A DNA stretch of 64,000 bases from Cordia subcordata (GCA_028554755.1 JAPTOF010000010.1:15094501-15158500), one strand, 5' to 3'. Positions 1 through 12,354 are shown, numbered from the stretch's first letter. The notes: generated from the letters alone by a model not told the origin. A program made the numbers and translations.

Positions 1-3000
1 CTCACGTTGCACTTGGTTTCGCCTCGGTTGTTTCTTCTTTCACCCAGTCACTTCCAAATGCATTTTTCTTTGTTTCTTTATGTCCGTAACACCCTTTGAT
101 TTGTTCTAAACTTCAAGCACCCTCAATTGAGCTTTAATTATCTTCCCAAATCACACCTAAATCAAGCAATAAATGTACATTAGTGTAGAATTTAGGTCTT
201 AACTTCGACTATGAACATGTAAACCTTAATATACACAATTATGACCTAAATACTATACTAATACATTAAATGAAGCTTAAAAGATCTCAAAACATGTATA
301 TAATTGCAATACATAAGCACGCAAAATGAACACATCAGATATATTACTATTTGATAGTGATATTGTTAATCACGATCATAAATGTATTTTATTTGTTCTA
401 AACAAACTTGGCATAAGAGAAATCAATTAGCTGTGGAGTGTCAAATGATCATCTATTAGTTGATGAGGTATAAGGTCTATAGTGAATAATTGTCTTCATA
501 GTGGATGGTATACATGCTAGCTTGTAGATCTATATTCAAAAGTTGGATGAGCCTTCCTATGCATTTGATGGCATGGAGGGACATAAAAGATCTAATATGC
601 TATCTTCGACACTTACTTGAGGGATGGAATGTCTATGTACTATACAAGTTAGAATAGATAAAGAAGCAAATATCATTTGATTACTTCTTTCAAGAAGATA
701 ATCAAGTATATTATTCTTGCCCCTCAATAATCGCTTCCCTTCTTGAATTGGTTCAAGACTTGCAAGTCAATTGTTGATTATAATGGACATTTTGAGCTGC
801 TAGGTATCTTTTAGTAAGATAACCAGCTTCAAAAGAGAACATTATTTCAGTGAGAGGTGATTCATCCATCAAAGTGAGGTTTAGAACCCTACCAGTAGTA
901 GCAATTAGTTCATATGCGATATGTCTCTGAATGTCCAAACACTAGAAGAAGAAGAGTCTTCAGAGTCTAGTGTTGTTATATCCCAAAAGATTAAAGTAGC
1001 AAGTGGTTGCTGCATGATGTACGTATATGATAACACATTGCAAATTCAGTTGATCCTACTAGCTTTGTATAAGATACAGACAGTCCTTGTAACTTGTTAC
1101 AGTGGAATTATTGACTAGTAGAGATAAACGTGATACTAATGTTATTATGAACAATGTTATTATCATGCACTGTAAACTGAAATAAGCTTATCCTTCTAGC
1201 ATAAGTTATGTTGGCCAGGATGATGTGATTCTATGATCTGGTCATAGAAATAAATATCCTTAAGTCAATTGTTTGCCTAGAAGAGAATAAGATTCTTATA
1301 TAATGGACTCCTACTACTTTACAATAATTGAATGGTTTATTAGAAAGGAGAAATCAAACAATGTTGGAAATATTTTGATCCATTATGTAACTTATGGTTT
1401 TGACCATATCCTTTGGATGTATATTTGAGACAAATGCTTAAATGTTGAGCTATAACATCTAGCAGGTCAGTGGATAAGATACCATATAAGATATGGCATG
1501 ATAGTAAGCTATACACTTTTACCAAAGGGTCAAAGAAATGTCTAGCATATATCAAGTGTCTTATCATTGACAAACTGGAATAGAATTTTGTTAAGTGTTT
1601 AAAAGATTTCCTAGAAAGTCTAGTGAATTTGAGTTCTATAAAGGTGGTGAATAATAAGTTCCATTAACCAGAAAAAGATCTTTTCAAGAAAGAATTTCTT
1701 AAACAAGACTCTCTGATAATGAGCTTATGAAGTTCTAAATCGGAGAATATAACACTAATAGTTGAACATAAAAAACAAGATAAGGTTAAGAACTAGGAAC
1801 CAAGTCGTGGGCCAATTAAAGAAGCATCACTAAGGTGATTTGGTATGGTACCACGTCAAATGGAAAAGTGTTAAATCCTTATCTAAGGTGGAAGTTCCAT
1901 TGAACTATTAAAGAACGGTGTGAATTTAATTACTTGTAAAGATGTTGGATAGCGGCATAACTCTAAGAACTTGCTTAGCTTAATCTGAGGCAATCCTTCA
2001 AGAAACCACAAATGTCAGCAATGTATGGACACTAGTTGGCTACATATTGGGTAAGACCCATAGAGTGAAAAAATGGTTCATGATGGATTTTCAGTAGGTT
2101 GAAACCTATATTGCACAACTCGTTGTTAGAGGCCTTGTGAATATTGTAGTTTGACTATGACAAGACATTTCCACTAATGATAATACTCGAATTCATTTGC
2201 ATCATTCATGTCTGAGATGCATGTATGTATCATGAAATCTTATCAGTAGGTGCCTAGATTGCTTTCTCTCAAAGTGGATATATGTGACATAGTTGAATAG
2301 TTCACATCTATTGGCGAGATTATAGAGCATATGTCTAATTGGCTCATGAGTGGTCTTGTGCAAGTATTTTGGGTTAATACTTAGTTAGCAAAGTATAAAA
2401 ACATATGCCTTCGTTAAGGATGAAGAGTGCCCTATATCTATTAGTAGGCTAATGATCATGTAATTGTTTATAGTATAGTAATGTAAATGACATTTTTGAT
2501 ACTATAAAATGGAAACTATATATATTATCTTTGTTCTCCAAAAACATCTTCAAAAAGGCATCCTGTGTGCTTGGGATCATAATTTATAAGGATAGATTCA
2601 TGAGGTTAATGGGATTGTCTAGTACACATACATTGATTTCATGTTGAAATAGTTCAACATATTGAATTCTTGAAAAGGTTTTTGGGAAGTCCTTATTCAA
2701 GAAAATGTGTTTAACAATTTTCTCTAGAGAAGGATGTATGATTAAAATCCTAATTGCTTAGACAATAGGATTTACTAAGTATATTGTATCATGTACAAGG
2801 CCTTACGAGGCATACTTTCCCAATATTACCAACTTGTGTCATCATGATCCTAAGAAGCATTAGTAATAGGTGGGGCGATCCTTTAGCAATTAGAATGCAA
2901 AAGTACCTAGGGCTTATTTATGGAGAGTTTGAAGCTAATTAGTTAGACTAACTTTAGTTTCTAGTTAGACAAAGATGATAGCTACACTAATTGAGATTAT

Positions 3001-3184
3001 GTTTGCTAGAAGAGTTCTAAGCATATGATTGGATGTTACCACCTTCTTTATGCTAAAGGCAATGATCATTTGCAAATAATATATAGCAAAGAATGTTTTG
3101 CTGACCCTTTAGCAAAAGCCTTCGGGATCATGAAAAAACGGGTATAAGATATAGATCCGACTAGATTTAGTCCAACTAGGAGAT
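1..3184 (+). mobile_element. Decayed internal region of Ty1/copia element A
   Basis: This is plus-strand retrotransposon internal sequence leading into the LTR at 3185. Only its last 650 bp are recognisable as copia pol; upstream I find no frame of useful length and no clear gag, protease or integrase motif. A 61-residue minus-strand frame at 753-938 matches nothing I know and is probably chance. The purine-rich stretch just before 3185 (ACTAGGAGAT) fits a polypurine tract. The 5' LTR should lie left of the window. The lineage is unresolved. Confidence 0.6.
2540..3150 (+). pseudogene. Copia RT C-terminus and RNase H remnant (element A)
   Basis: Translating across several frames gives fragments typical of copia reverse transcriptase and RNase H. 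LGIIIYKDR followed by GLSSTHT resembles the RT thumb, and SCTRPY resembles the segment preceding RNase H. DDSYTN sits where the GYTDAS..DDS..SGY motif is expected. FADPLAKA near 3095-3120 is the usual copia C-terminus. In-frame stops and shifts occur throughout, so no product is possible. The order and strand, ending about 40 bp before the LTR, fit the 3' end of a copia polyprotein. The call rests on short motifs only. Confidence 0.55.
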
Positions 3185-4771
3185 TGTTAGGAATGGTGTC
3201 CTAAAGTTAGTCATCTATTATAGATTCTGTACTAATTTATACATGAATCGTCTTACTTTTAGCCTTAGATCATATCGCACATCTTTTCCTCAATTGTTAG
3301 ATCATGACATAGTCCTTAGAATAACCTAATGGGGCCATGTGAATGAGAAATAGCTGGGGTTGTCCTTAAATCACTTCATAACCTAATGATAGGATCGACA
3401 CTAGGACATCGATTCTATCAAACATAGGCTATAGTGCATCACATGAGTTGGTTATCCTCATAACCAAGGGCTGTAGAGACACTAGTATGACCCATGGTGA
3501 GGTGTACAGACATGCTCACTGAATATGACTCCATTACGAGCATCTTATGGTATGTACCGTACTGTTAAAGGATAGCTTTTGGTGTACATGGATGTTGTAT
3601 TCCCTTAGACTTGAGATCATCATAGAGACTTGTAGATTACTCCCCATGCTTTGGTACTAGACTATTTGGATTTTTAATCCGGTGACGAAATGTTGTTGAG
3701 TATGGGCAAGTGTCGCGAAGTCAGTGCGTAGGCCAAGATGGGATTGACCACTCTAGGTAGAGAATGATATTCTGTTTAGTCCTAATTCATTAAGACTTTG
3801 GCCAGAGCTTTTCGCATGATGTGTCACGTAGTTACATGATGATGAGTCATGACGAGATTAGGAATTGATATGGAATAGCTGAATAGGGGTTTGAAAATTT
3901 TACCATGCCCCTAGGGTTATTTTTGAATATTGAGGGTTGTAGGGAATCCACCATAGTGCCTAGGTTTGTTGAATATTGTCTTGTAACTATTCGGCTTATT
4001 CGAACATCGGGAACCGTTGCTAGATGGTATCATTGATTAGTATAAGAATAGTTCTTATATTACCAGTTTAAGTTTAAACTTATGGAGTCACGTACATGGT
4101 CAGGAATTAGTTGAAGAATCAACCCTACTATAATAATGTTGGTCACATTTAATTATAAATTAAATATGTTATTATTTAATTATGAATTAAATAATACTAT
4201 AAGTAATTAACCTTATAGATATTTAATTGAGAATTAAATATTATACTTATAATAATAATATTTAATTACTTATTACAGATCACAGAATTGATTTTGACTA
4301 TGTCTAACTAGCATTAGATATGTTGATCAAAATTAATTCATGGGCTATTATTTATGAATTAAATATGGATTTAGTTTGGGCTTTCTTATGGATTTAGGAA
4401 GTCCATTATTCTAAGCCCAAAGAGTTAGGCTTATTGGGTTATGGGGATGGACTTTATGGAAAGCTCATATCTCTCTATACAAGGAGAGTTCTCATTATTT
4501 CTTGGACGTGGGTTTTTGAGAAAAGCTGATTACAAAAATTAGTTATCAAAATTCTCTCCCAACCCCTAAACTAGAATAGTCTCCTCCAACAATTCTTGAT
4601 AGAGTACGAAGGAGAGGAGCTCGATGTTTTTGCAAGGCAATTTTTGAAATTTTTCAAGGATTTCGTGCATATTCGAGGTAATCCTATATTCATTTCTTGA
4701 AATTTCTGATTGAGAGCTTGATCCTGTGTGAGAAAATTTGGTGAAAGTCATTACGATTTCCTATAGTTGCA
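3185..4771 (+). repeat. 3' LTR of copia element A
   Basis: The LTR begins TGTTAGGAATGG directly after a purine-rich tract and ends near ATAGTTGCA, about 1.59 kb. It contains an AT-rich segment at 4148-4270 of short near-palindromic repeats (ATTTAATTATAAATTAAAT and variants). The right edge is inferred from where homology of the neighbouring minus-strand LTR stops, so it is uncertain by a few bases. It appears to have inserted into that LTR. Confidence 0.6.
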
Positions 4772-5347
4772 CATACATGTCCTAATTGATTAGAACACAA
4801 CACCTAACGTATGAGGCAGATAATCTTATCACTCAAGGCCTCTCCTCATGATACATCAAAGTGTTGTACCTTAACTTCAATGGTTCATCCACATTTGCTC
4901 AAGATTGAAAGTATTGGTCACTCGAAAGTAGTGAGTATCTTGTCCTCTATAAATGATGGCACAGTTCCACAAGATACACTTACGGTGGTCCTATCCAATA
5001 CATGACACACTTACTAGAAGTGAAGTCCAGAAGGACCCTCTAATGACTTATGTAGATTAACCCTATCAAGAGACTTGCTCACTATAGCCTTATCCTAAGA
5101 GAGTGTCCAACACTACCGTTTGGCTATGTACATCTTTATAATATATTCAAAACTAGACTTGGACCTACTGTACATCTAGCCTGGGTGCATCCAAGTCATT
5201 GGATTATATCATTGAACCTTTACACAATGTATCACACAAATATACCAAAGATAATATATGTAAGAAGTGCTCATCAATAAAATAAATGATCATATGTCTA
5301 GCTTGATATCCGTGTAATAGTGCTCTTTAGAGCATACAATCCTAACA
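4772..5347 (-). repeat. LTR fragment, same family as the solo LTR at 7311-9067
   Basis: On the minus strand it starts TGTTAGGATT at 5347 and is collinear with the first ~590 bp of the solo LTR at 9067-8480, for example around GGTCCAAGTCTAG and CATGTATTGGATAGGACCA. It interrupts the RT frame of copia element B at 5348. Homology ends near 4772, where element A's LTR begins. The missing ~1.1 kb should lie beyond element A, left of the window. No TSD can be checked because the other end is absent. Confidence 0.65.
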
Positions 5348-6304
5348 AAGAAAACCATGAAGTGTTTCATACCAAGGCCTAGGGGCATGTTTTAAACCAT
5401 ATAAAACCTTTTCAAGTTTAAAAACATGGTTTTGAAAACAAAGGTCTTCAAAACTGGGAGATTGTTCAACATATACCTTCTCTTCAATAAAAACATTTAA
5501 GAAAGCTCTCTTGATATCCATTTGATACAGTTTAAAATCCATATAACATGCAAATGCAATCAACGTATGAATGGATTCTAATCTAGCTATGGGGGCACAA
5601 GTCTTATCATAATGTATTCCTTCTTCTTACCTTTGAGCTACAAGTCTAGCCTTATTCTTGGTTCCTAAACCAGATTTATCTAGTTTGTTCCTAAATACCT
5701 ATTTAATTCCAACCACTCGGTGGTCTCTAGGTCTTTCTACTAGCTTCCATAATTTGTTTTGAGTGAATTGGTCTAGCTCTTCTTGCATGGCAATTATCGA
5801 ATTCTCATCAAGTAAGGCCTCTTTTACATTCTTAGGTTCAATATGTAAAATAAATGCAAAATGCTCGCCAAAAATATTGATATTATGCCTTGTTCTTATG
5901 TCTTTTGATGGATCACTAAGGATTTGATCTTGAGGGTGATTCCTTACAAACTTCCAACTCTTTGGCAAATCAATTTGAGTCTCTTGTCCCTCCAAGATCG
6001 TGCTTTGATTTGAGCATTGTCCATAGTCCTCTTTGACTTGACACTCTTCTCCTTGATGTGCATTTTCTTGCTTAGTTGGAGTCTCCTTGCTATTTGTGGG
6101 TTGATCTTCAAGTGTAGTCTCCTCTAAGAGATAACCTACATTATCAACATACTTTCTCAACTCAAATGGGTTAGTCTTATCAAAAGTTGCACATATTGAA
6201 TCTTCCACAACAAGAGTTCTTTTATTATAGACTCTATAAGCTTTACTCTTAGTGGAATAACCTATAAAGATACCCTCATTTGATTTAGCGTCAAATTTTC
6301 TCAA
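5348..6304 (-). pseudogene. Copia element B integrase C-terminus to RT N-terminal half
   Basis: The frame at 6304-5699 (201 aa) starts with FDAKSNEGIFIGYSTKSKAYRV, the usual copia integrase C-terminal block, then a charged linker. It ends with EALLDENSIIAMQEELDQF, the beginning of copia RT. After a stop, RT resumes at 5563-5348 in another frame with LYQMDIKRAFLNVFIEEKVY and YGLKHAPRPWYE. The motif-A aspartate (QMDIK) is present. The catalytic YVDD segment is missing because the LTR at 5347 cuts the frame after GFL. The sequence style is SIRE/Maximus-like. It is non-functional. Confidence 0.8.
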
Positions 6305-7310
6305 GTGATCTATTGTATTTAAGATAAAGCATTTACAACCAAAGACCTTAAACTATGAAATTTTAGGGGTTTTGCCATGCCAAAACTCATATGGGTTTTT
6401 GTTCAAAATCAGCCTAATAAGGGCTCTGTTTGCACATAACATGTGGCGTTAATGCTTCACTCCAAAAATATGTAGGCAAGTTGTGTTCTTTAAACGTAGT
6501 CTTTTCTATTTCTTGCAAAGTATGATTCTTCCTCTTCACTCTCCCATTTTGTTGAGGAGCCTGAAGCGCCAAAAAATTTGTGTTCAATGCCATACTCATC
6601 ACAAAAATGCATAAGAGTGTTCACATATTCTGTGCCATTATCACTACGAATACAAGTTATAAACTAGCCTTTCTCATTTTGCACTTTTTTACCCAATCTT
6701 GCAAATTCATTGAGGCCATCATTTTTGTGTGCAAGAAACATAACTTATGTAAACCTAGGATAGTCATCTACAATAACCAAGGTATATCTAGAAGCACCTA
6801 GGTTAGTCACATCAATTGGTCCAAACAAATCCATATGCTACAATTGTAATGCTCTATTAGTTGAAATCAAGTTGATGGATTTGAAATAAATTTTATGTTG
6901 CTTTCCTAATTGACATATATCACATACTTTGTCTTTTTCAAATTTGATTTTGGGCAAATCTCTGACAAGATCATGTTTTGACAAGTTTTTCAACAAATTC
7001 ATACTAGCATGCCCTAATCTTCTATGCCATAACCAAGCATTATCATGAACAACTAATAAATATTTAACACGTTGATTTTCAAGTTGATCAATCTCAACGG
7101 TATGCACATTATCATTTCTACTAGCAACAAATAACACATTTTCACTATCACAATGTAATTAAAAGATTGAAATACCACTTTGTGACCACCTTTATCACAC
7201 AATTGACCAATACTAAGCAAGTTAAACTTAAGACCCTCTACAAGTAAGACAATATGAATAGGAAGGGAATCCTTATTACCAATGCTTCCTTTACCAATTA
7301 TCTTTCCTTT
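6305..7310 (-). pseudogene. Copia element B GAG-pre-integrase and integrase core
   Basis: From right to left the minus strand encodes GKGSIGNKDSLPIHIV (protease tail and linker), then LWHRRLGHASMNLLKNLSKH with CDICQLGKQ (7137-6838), the copia HHCC pre-integrase zinc finger. The integrase core follows: MDLFGPIDVTNLG, VDDY and RSDNGTEY give the first two aspartates. The third segment reads QQNGRVKRKN after a frameshift near 6560. The family normally has E in VERKN here, so the DDE glutamate has become lysine. With several stops as well, the integrase is dead. It belongs to the same element as 5348-6304 and 9068-10890. Confidence 0.8.
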
Positions 7311-9067
7311 TGTAGGATCCATAATATTACATGTGGTCTATCTTAGTCTATATTTTCAAAAAAAAATTCTACCAAGAAAACATGCTAGGAAAATAAAATA
7401 ATCACATAATGTACACAAGAACATGCTTAAAAACATAACTAGTATTTGAAAAAATATGTAAATCTAACCTCTTGAACCTTTGATGAAGCTAAAACTGTCA
7501 CGAGCTTTGTTCCCGCTCACGAACAACGCCATAAAAAAAATTTACTGTAAGGGTGTCACAATGAGCAACTACCTAGTCTTCTTCCCTCTGATTAAAGAGA
7601 CTTCTCTTGAGAGAATAGCCTTTTGTGTGGGAAGGAGCAAAGTAATATGCTCTTGAAAATCTAGAGCAAAAACCACACAGTAAGTGTGTATTATGTGATG
7701 TAGTACTCTCATGCCAAAATGGCAGAGATCAACTACAAAATTTTTGGATGCTAGAAATGGTTTAATGTCTTGCCCATTTGTAGGAAAAGTTTTCCACTTA
7801 AACCTTGTAAACTTTTCATGTGGGAAACTTTTCCTAGTAGTAAATGTTTGCCACATGTCATGGAAGTTACTTGTACAATTTGAATTCTTTTTGTAGTAAC
7901 TTTCTAGAACATCTCTTGGAAGATTAGGCCAAGCCCACAATCCAAGCCCAACACATAGTCCATAATCCATGTGGAGGCCCAAGCCCATTAAGAAACCATC
8001 TAAGCCCAATTAGGTTATCTTGGACTCTAAAGAAAGCCCAAACTTAATTCTAAGTTTTGGCCTAATAAGGCTACTACCACAATATACAATTTGCTCTCTT
8101 AAAGCCATTTCAACTAGGAAAGAGACTAAGAAGACATAATTAACCTTGCCTTCCAAAAATAATAAAAAATGTCTTTGCCTTATGTAAGTGACAGAATGTG
8201 AACTTTGTCTTTGACCTACTAAATAATTGACCATAATGCCCCTCTATGTATACCCATAGCTAAGGCCGGTCCTTTGGCTTGTGTATTATCACCTCCTTAG
8301 TTGCATCTTTTTTTTTGGGTTTCTTGTCCTATTGCCAACCATCCTTGGTCATGGAATCTCTTGATCTAGGGAGCGACCCTCAAGCCATGCAACCGATACA
8401 CCCATAAAGGTAGTATCACTAGATCTAGATTTGGATGATAAATTTTGACAATTCCAAAGGGGGCACATAGATTCCATATTGCATAAGCATGTTCCAATTG
8501 ATTAGAACTTAGCACTCAATGCACAAGGGTATTGATCCTAATAAAGTAAAATCTCATCCACAGTGAATCAAAGTACCAAACCCTAACTTTATTAGTTCAT
8601 CCACATATGCTCAAGATTAAGAGCAATGATCATTTAGTAGCAGTGAGTATCTTGTTTTCTTTCTTTGATAGTACGTCTCTAGAAAACATACTCACAATGG
8701 TCCTATCCAATACATGACACATGTACCACTAAGACAAATTCGAAAAGTCCTCCAATGACCTAGGTGGATCACCCTTAATGAGGAGACTTGCTCAACATAA
8801 TCTTAACCCGGTAGAGTGCCCAACACTACGTTTCGATTACGAACTCAATTTGACATGACTAAATCTAGACTTGGACCTACTATGCGTCCAGCCTCACTGC
8901 GCACCCAAGTCATTAGTTCAAGTTAAGGGACTTTATACATATATCAATAAAATATACCAGAGATAATATGTAAGAAACTCATAATGTCATTTAATAAAAT
9001 AATTATACATTTTTTAACATCCAAAATGTCATATAAAAGTGAGCTTTAGGGCATACTAATCCTAACA
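7311..9067 (-). mobile_element. Solo copia LTR nested in element B protease
   Basis: This 1,757-bp insertion reads TGTTAGGATT...GATCCTACA on the minus strand, so both TG..CA termini are present. It is flanked by the direct repeat CCTTT at 7306-7310 and 9068-9072 (plus strand). The protease frame stops at its right edge and resumes at its left edge. There is no PBS, PPT or pol inside, so it is a solo LTR left by LTR-LTR recombination. The 147-residue and 75-residue frames inside it (7569-8234) look accidental. The family is the same as 4772-5347. Confidence 0.88.
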
Positions 9068-9420
9068 CCTTTGCTATTGTCTCCAAAGGTTACGTCTCCA
9101 CATTTGGTTCCCTTCAATTCATAGAATAGTGAAGGGTTACCCGTCATGTGTTTGGAGCAACCGCTATCCAAGATCCACTTTATCTTGCTACTTTTGCTCA
9201 CATGGCATACCTACATACATGAAATTCAAATAATTCTTCATTGTGAGTCCTCAATATTTTGGGTCCTTGATGTTAGTATCACTTTTTTGGCCTTGACAAT
9301 CCATTTGGGTCTTGGCCAATATGGGACATGTGATCCTCTATCACGAAGTTTCTTATAATAGCAATGGGTTGATACATGCCCTTTCTTTTCACAATAAGTG
9401 CAAGTGATATTTGATTTCAT
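9068..9420 (-). pseudogene. Copia element B second zinc knuckle and protease
   Basis: MKSNITCTYCEKKGHVSTHC at 9420 contains an intact C-X2-C-X4-H-X4-C knuckle. About 180 bp downstream on the minus strand comes WILDSGCSKHMTGNPSLF, the copia aspartic protease active-site region with an intact D-S-G, then GDVTFGDNS. The solo LTR at 9067 splits the protease immediately after this; its remainder continues at 7310. A stop and frame change separate knuckle and protease. A knuckle shortly before WILDSG is common in SIRE-like polyproteins. Confidence 0.8.
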
Positions 9421-10890
9421 GGAGGCAGTGGAATTGGAAGTAGAAAGTTTTTAAATATTTTTGTTTAATGGTTGACTCATAGCCAATTTCATTCCTGTTA
9501 AAGGCTAATCTTTTAGAACTGAGTTTTTCAAAATTCTCCCTCCTATTTGTAAACTTTTAAACAATACCATTTAATCTTCATTTTTCTTTTTCAAATCCTT
9601 GACTTTTTTTTTCTAATTTCTCAACATTCTCAAGAAGGGAAGCATTTTTCTTTTCCAAACTATCCTTTTCATCAAAAGCATGTTTGAACTTTCTTTACAG
9701 TGGTTTATTTTTAGCCAAAGCTAATGAGAAATCATCATGAAGTTTTGCAAGAGGCTCCTTTAGTTCATCAAAAGTAAAGTCCTCTTCCTCTTTCTCACTT
9801 GATGAAACATAATTAGACATAAAAGGTGAAGATTGTACCTCATCCTCATTGGCCAAAAGGCAAAAGTTGGCTATGTTGTTCTTCCATATCTTCTTCACTC
9901 TTGAAGGTGTGCCAGTAGCCTTGAGTGCCTTGTCTGCCTTCTTCTTTGCAAGTTTTGGGAAATTAGCCTTTATGCGTCCCGGCTTGTCGTAATTGAAGCA
10001 CTTCAACTCTTCATTCCTCAATTTTTTTGGCTTCTTGGTTTCTTTGGCTTCTTTCCTCTTTTCTTCCAATTGTTGTTGTTAGAAGATACTCCATTCTTCC
10101 ATCTTCTAAACTTCATGAACATCTTGAAGTTTCGAAAAAGAAGAGCTATCTCATCATCCTCTAGATCCTCCTTATCAACTTCATCTTCAGTAGATGTATA
10201 CATTGAGGCTATAAGTGCAATGGAATTCTTCATCTTCTTGTCTTCCTCTTCATGGTCTTTCACTTCAAGCTCATGAGTCATAAGTGATTCAATTATCTCA
10301 TTTAGCTCCAATGTGTTGAGGTTCTTTGCTTCCTTAATGGTCGTCACTTGGGTTGCCATGAAGATGACAAGCTCCTTAGCACTTTCCTCACCTTTTCTAC
10401 ATTAGAATAATCATTTCTGAGTGCCTTAAGGCCTTTAGTAATTTCAATAGATCTAAAATACATTTGTTCAACACTTTCATTTGGGAGCATCTTAAAGAGT
10501 TCATATTTATGCACGTGCATTACTATTCTAGACTCCTTAACTTGACTAGTGCTTTCATAAGTTACTTCTAGTTGATCCCAGAGTTCCTTAGATGAAGTAC
10601 ATCCCATTATTCTAGCAAATTTGGTTGCATTCATAGCATTAAACAAGGTTTTTTAATTCAATTCAAACAATTTTATATCATCATCATTCCATTCACTTTT
10701 CCGTTTACGAACTTTTCTTTCTCCTTCCATTTTAGTAGGCAAAGTAGGTCCATTTTCATTTATCTTTCAAGCCTTATAGTCATGTGATTGAATAAACACT
10801 TTTATACTCATTTTCCAAAAAGCATAATTAGTGCCATCGAAAGGAGTGCTTGTTTGATTGAAATACCTTCCATATTTGCCAGATAAATTA
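9421..10890 (-). pseudogene. Copia element B gag (UBN2-type)
   Basis: The N-terminus near 10890-10770 shows DGTNYAFWKMSIKVFIQSHD, the copia gag start. It continues at 10646-10344 with CTSSKELWDQLEVTYESTSQ, VKESRIVMHVHKYELFKM and EKVRKVLRSL (UBN2 gag domain). A second frame (10359-10018) gives SLMTHELEVKDHEEED and a lysine-rich tail, then 10069-9695. Oddity: the first zinc knuckle reads CFNYDKPGRIKANF, so three of the four CCHC ligands are lost (Y, R and F replace C, H and C). The region to 9421 encodes a degraded coiled-coil-like stretch (LENVEKLEKK). Several frameshifts are present. Confidence 0.8.
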
Positions 10891-10917
10891 TACTAGTTGT
10901 TAAACTATAGGTAGAAC

Positions 10918-10933
10918 CCTAGTTTTGATACCA
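10918..10933 (-). other. Primer-binding site of copia element B
   Basis: The minus strand reads TGGTATCAAAACTAGG just inside the 5' LTR. The first eight bases match the initiator-tRNA-Met PBS (TGGTATCA) normal for copia elements; the rest has drifted. A few non-LTR bases (ATAAAG) separate it from the LTR end. Confidence 0.7.
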
Positions 10934-10939
10934 CTTTAT

Positions 10940-12195
10940 TGGAACAAATATCTTTTGGAGGGAGGGGGAGGAATGAATTAAGATATTAACTAATTTTCAC
11001 AATCAAGAAATTACTCAATCAAAACAAGCAAATTTACTTAGACAATCTGTCAAACAAGTAAAGCACACAAGTCAAACAAGAGTAGGGAGAAGAGAAAGAG
11101 AATAGAGACGATCGATTATTAGGTGGTTCGGCGAGCCTACATCTATCACCTAAGGATGGTCCCTTTAGGCTTCAACACTCTACTAGTGTGTGTGCTTCTT
11201 CAAGTGTTGGTGAGCGCAAATCAACTTGTTTTACACCTCTTTGAAGCCCAACTTTAAATAATCCAAGATCTTCACTCTTTAGGATTTTCCTACATTGTCA
11301 AGCTTAATAAATGGCTCTTTCAAGAAAATCTAGTTTCTAGGGGGCGTTTGCAATAATAAATGATGGAATAAAGTGTATTTGTAAGATCAACTTCTAATAA
11401 GTAGATGTAGCATTGAATGGCTCTTGAATGCTCAAAGGATTTCACAAGAATAGCTCAATCTCTCAATGATTTCTAAGCAATAAACGATATGAAAGAGTTT
11501 TGGAAAGCTTAGAAGATTTAGTTTGAAAGATAAGAAAGTTTATTTATAGAAGATAAGAGTGTTAGGGCAATAGACGTTGAAGAATAGGGTTAAAAATGAG
11601 TTGCAACGGCTCTTAATGATGATATCATTTAATGCTGCAGGGGAGACCAGATGCTAGGCTGGTCGATTGGCTAAGGGTTCAGCTTCCTGTTGAAGCCGTT
11701 GACCCAATCGGACGTTTGGGCCGATTGACCGACTAGGGTCCAATTGGAAACCCTATTTCATTGAGGCCGGTCAACCTCCGCATCTAGCTGGGGGCCCAAC
11801 TAGGGGGTCTGGCTACTCCAAAATGCTTATAAAAAAATTACTAAGCATGTTTAAGGTTTTCTAAGACATTTTAAGTTCAAAAAACATGCTACCACATTTC
11901 TTTGAAGATTTTCAAGTCTTTATGCAATGAGAAGCATTTTTTCAAAGATAAAAACTATTGCCCAAAAGTGTATTATGCAAGAGATGGAAAGTAAAAGTAA
12001 TTTGATTGAGCTATAAAAGTGAACCTAAGACTATTCACATGAGAGCACTTAATTGGTACCCCTTATGGTGCCTCGTCTCCACCTTAGGACTCCACATCGT
12101 TTTCTTTTTCATACTTCAGCTCTTCTTTCCTTGGATTAGTATCTCTCTCAATTTGATCTCAATTTGATCATGGCTCAAGTCCAACAATTCCAACA
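10940..12195 (-). repeat. 5' LTR of copia element B
   Basis: It is about 1.25 kb, reading TGTTGGAATTGTTGG...TTTGTTCCA on the minus strand. The outer end could be 12186 or 12195 because CCAACA is repeated there. The inner end abuts the PBS. A TATA-like TCTATAAATAAA lies at 11539-11550 (minus), with a GC-rich block at 11636-11820 just upstream of it. The matching 3' LTR is outside the window, so no TSD or age can be given. Confidence 0.7.
11539..11820 (-). promoter_or_regulatory. Putative LTR promoter: TATA box plus GC island (element B)
   Basis: The minus strand has a TATA-like TCTATAAATAAA at 11550-11539. About 100-280 bp upstream lies an unusually GC-rich patch with repeated GGTCGATTGG, GGCCGATTGACCG and GGCCGGTCAACC half-palindromes. 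The same arrangement recurs in gypsy LTRs of this window. The promoter role is inferred. Confidence 0.4.
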
Positions 12196-12354
12196 ATTGC
12201 AAACACCTATCTTAAGGATGTATTCACGACAAGCTCACAAGATGTTTAGCATTCAAGAACATAATTTGCATCACTAAAATGATCATACAAAGCAATATTA
12301 AGCCAATAATCTTGTTTATATAATTTTGCCACCACTTAAATGCAAACATTTGCT

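Noticed and set aside
3185..5347. Single inverted-repeat DNA transposon bounded by TGTTAGGA / TCCTAACA
   Set aside because: Each half matches a separate copia LTR, a PPT and copia RNase H precede the left half, and there is no matching target duplication.
7569..8234. 147-aa and 75-aa minus-strand frames as possible genes
   Set aside because: They lie inside the solo LTR, have no recognisable domain and are explained by the LTR's base composition.
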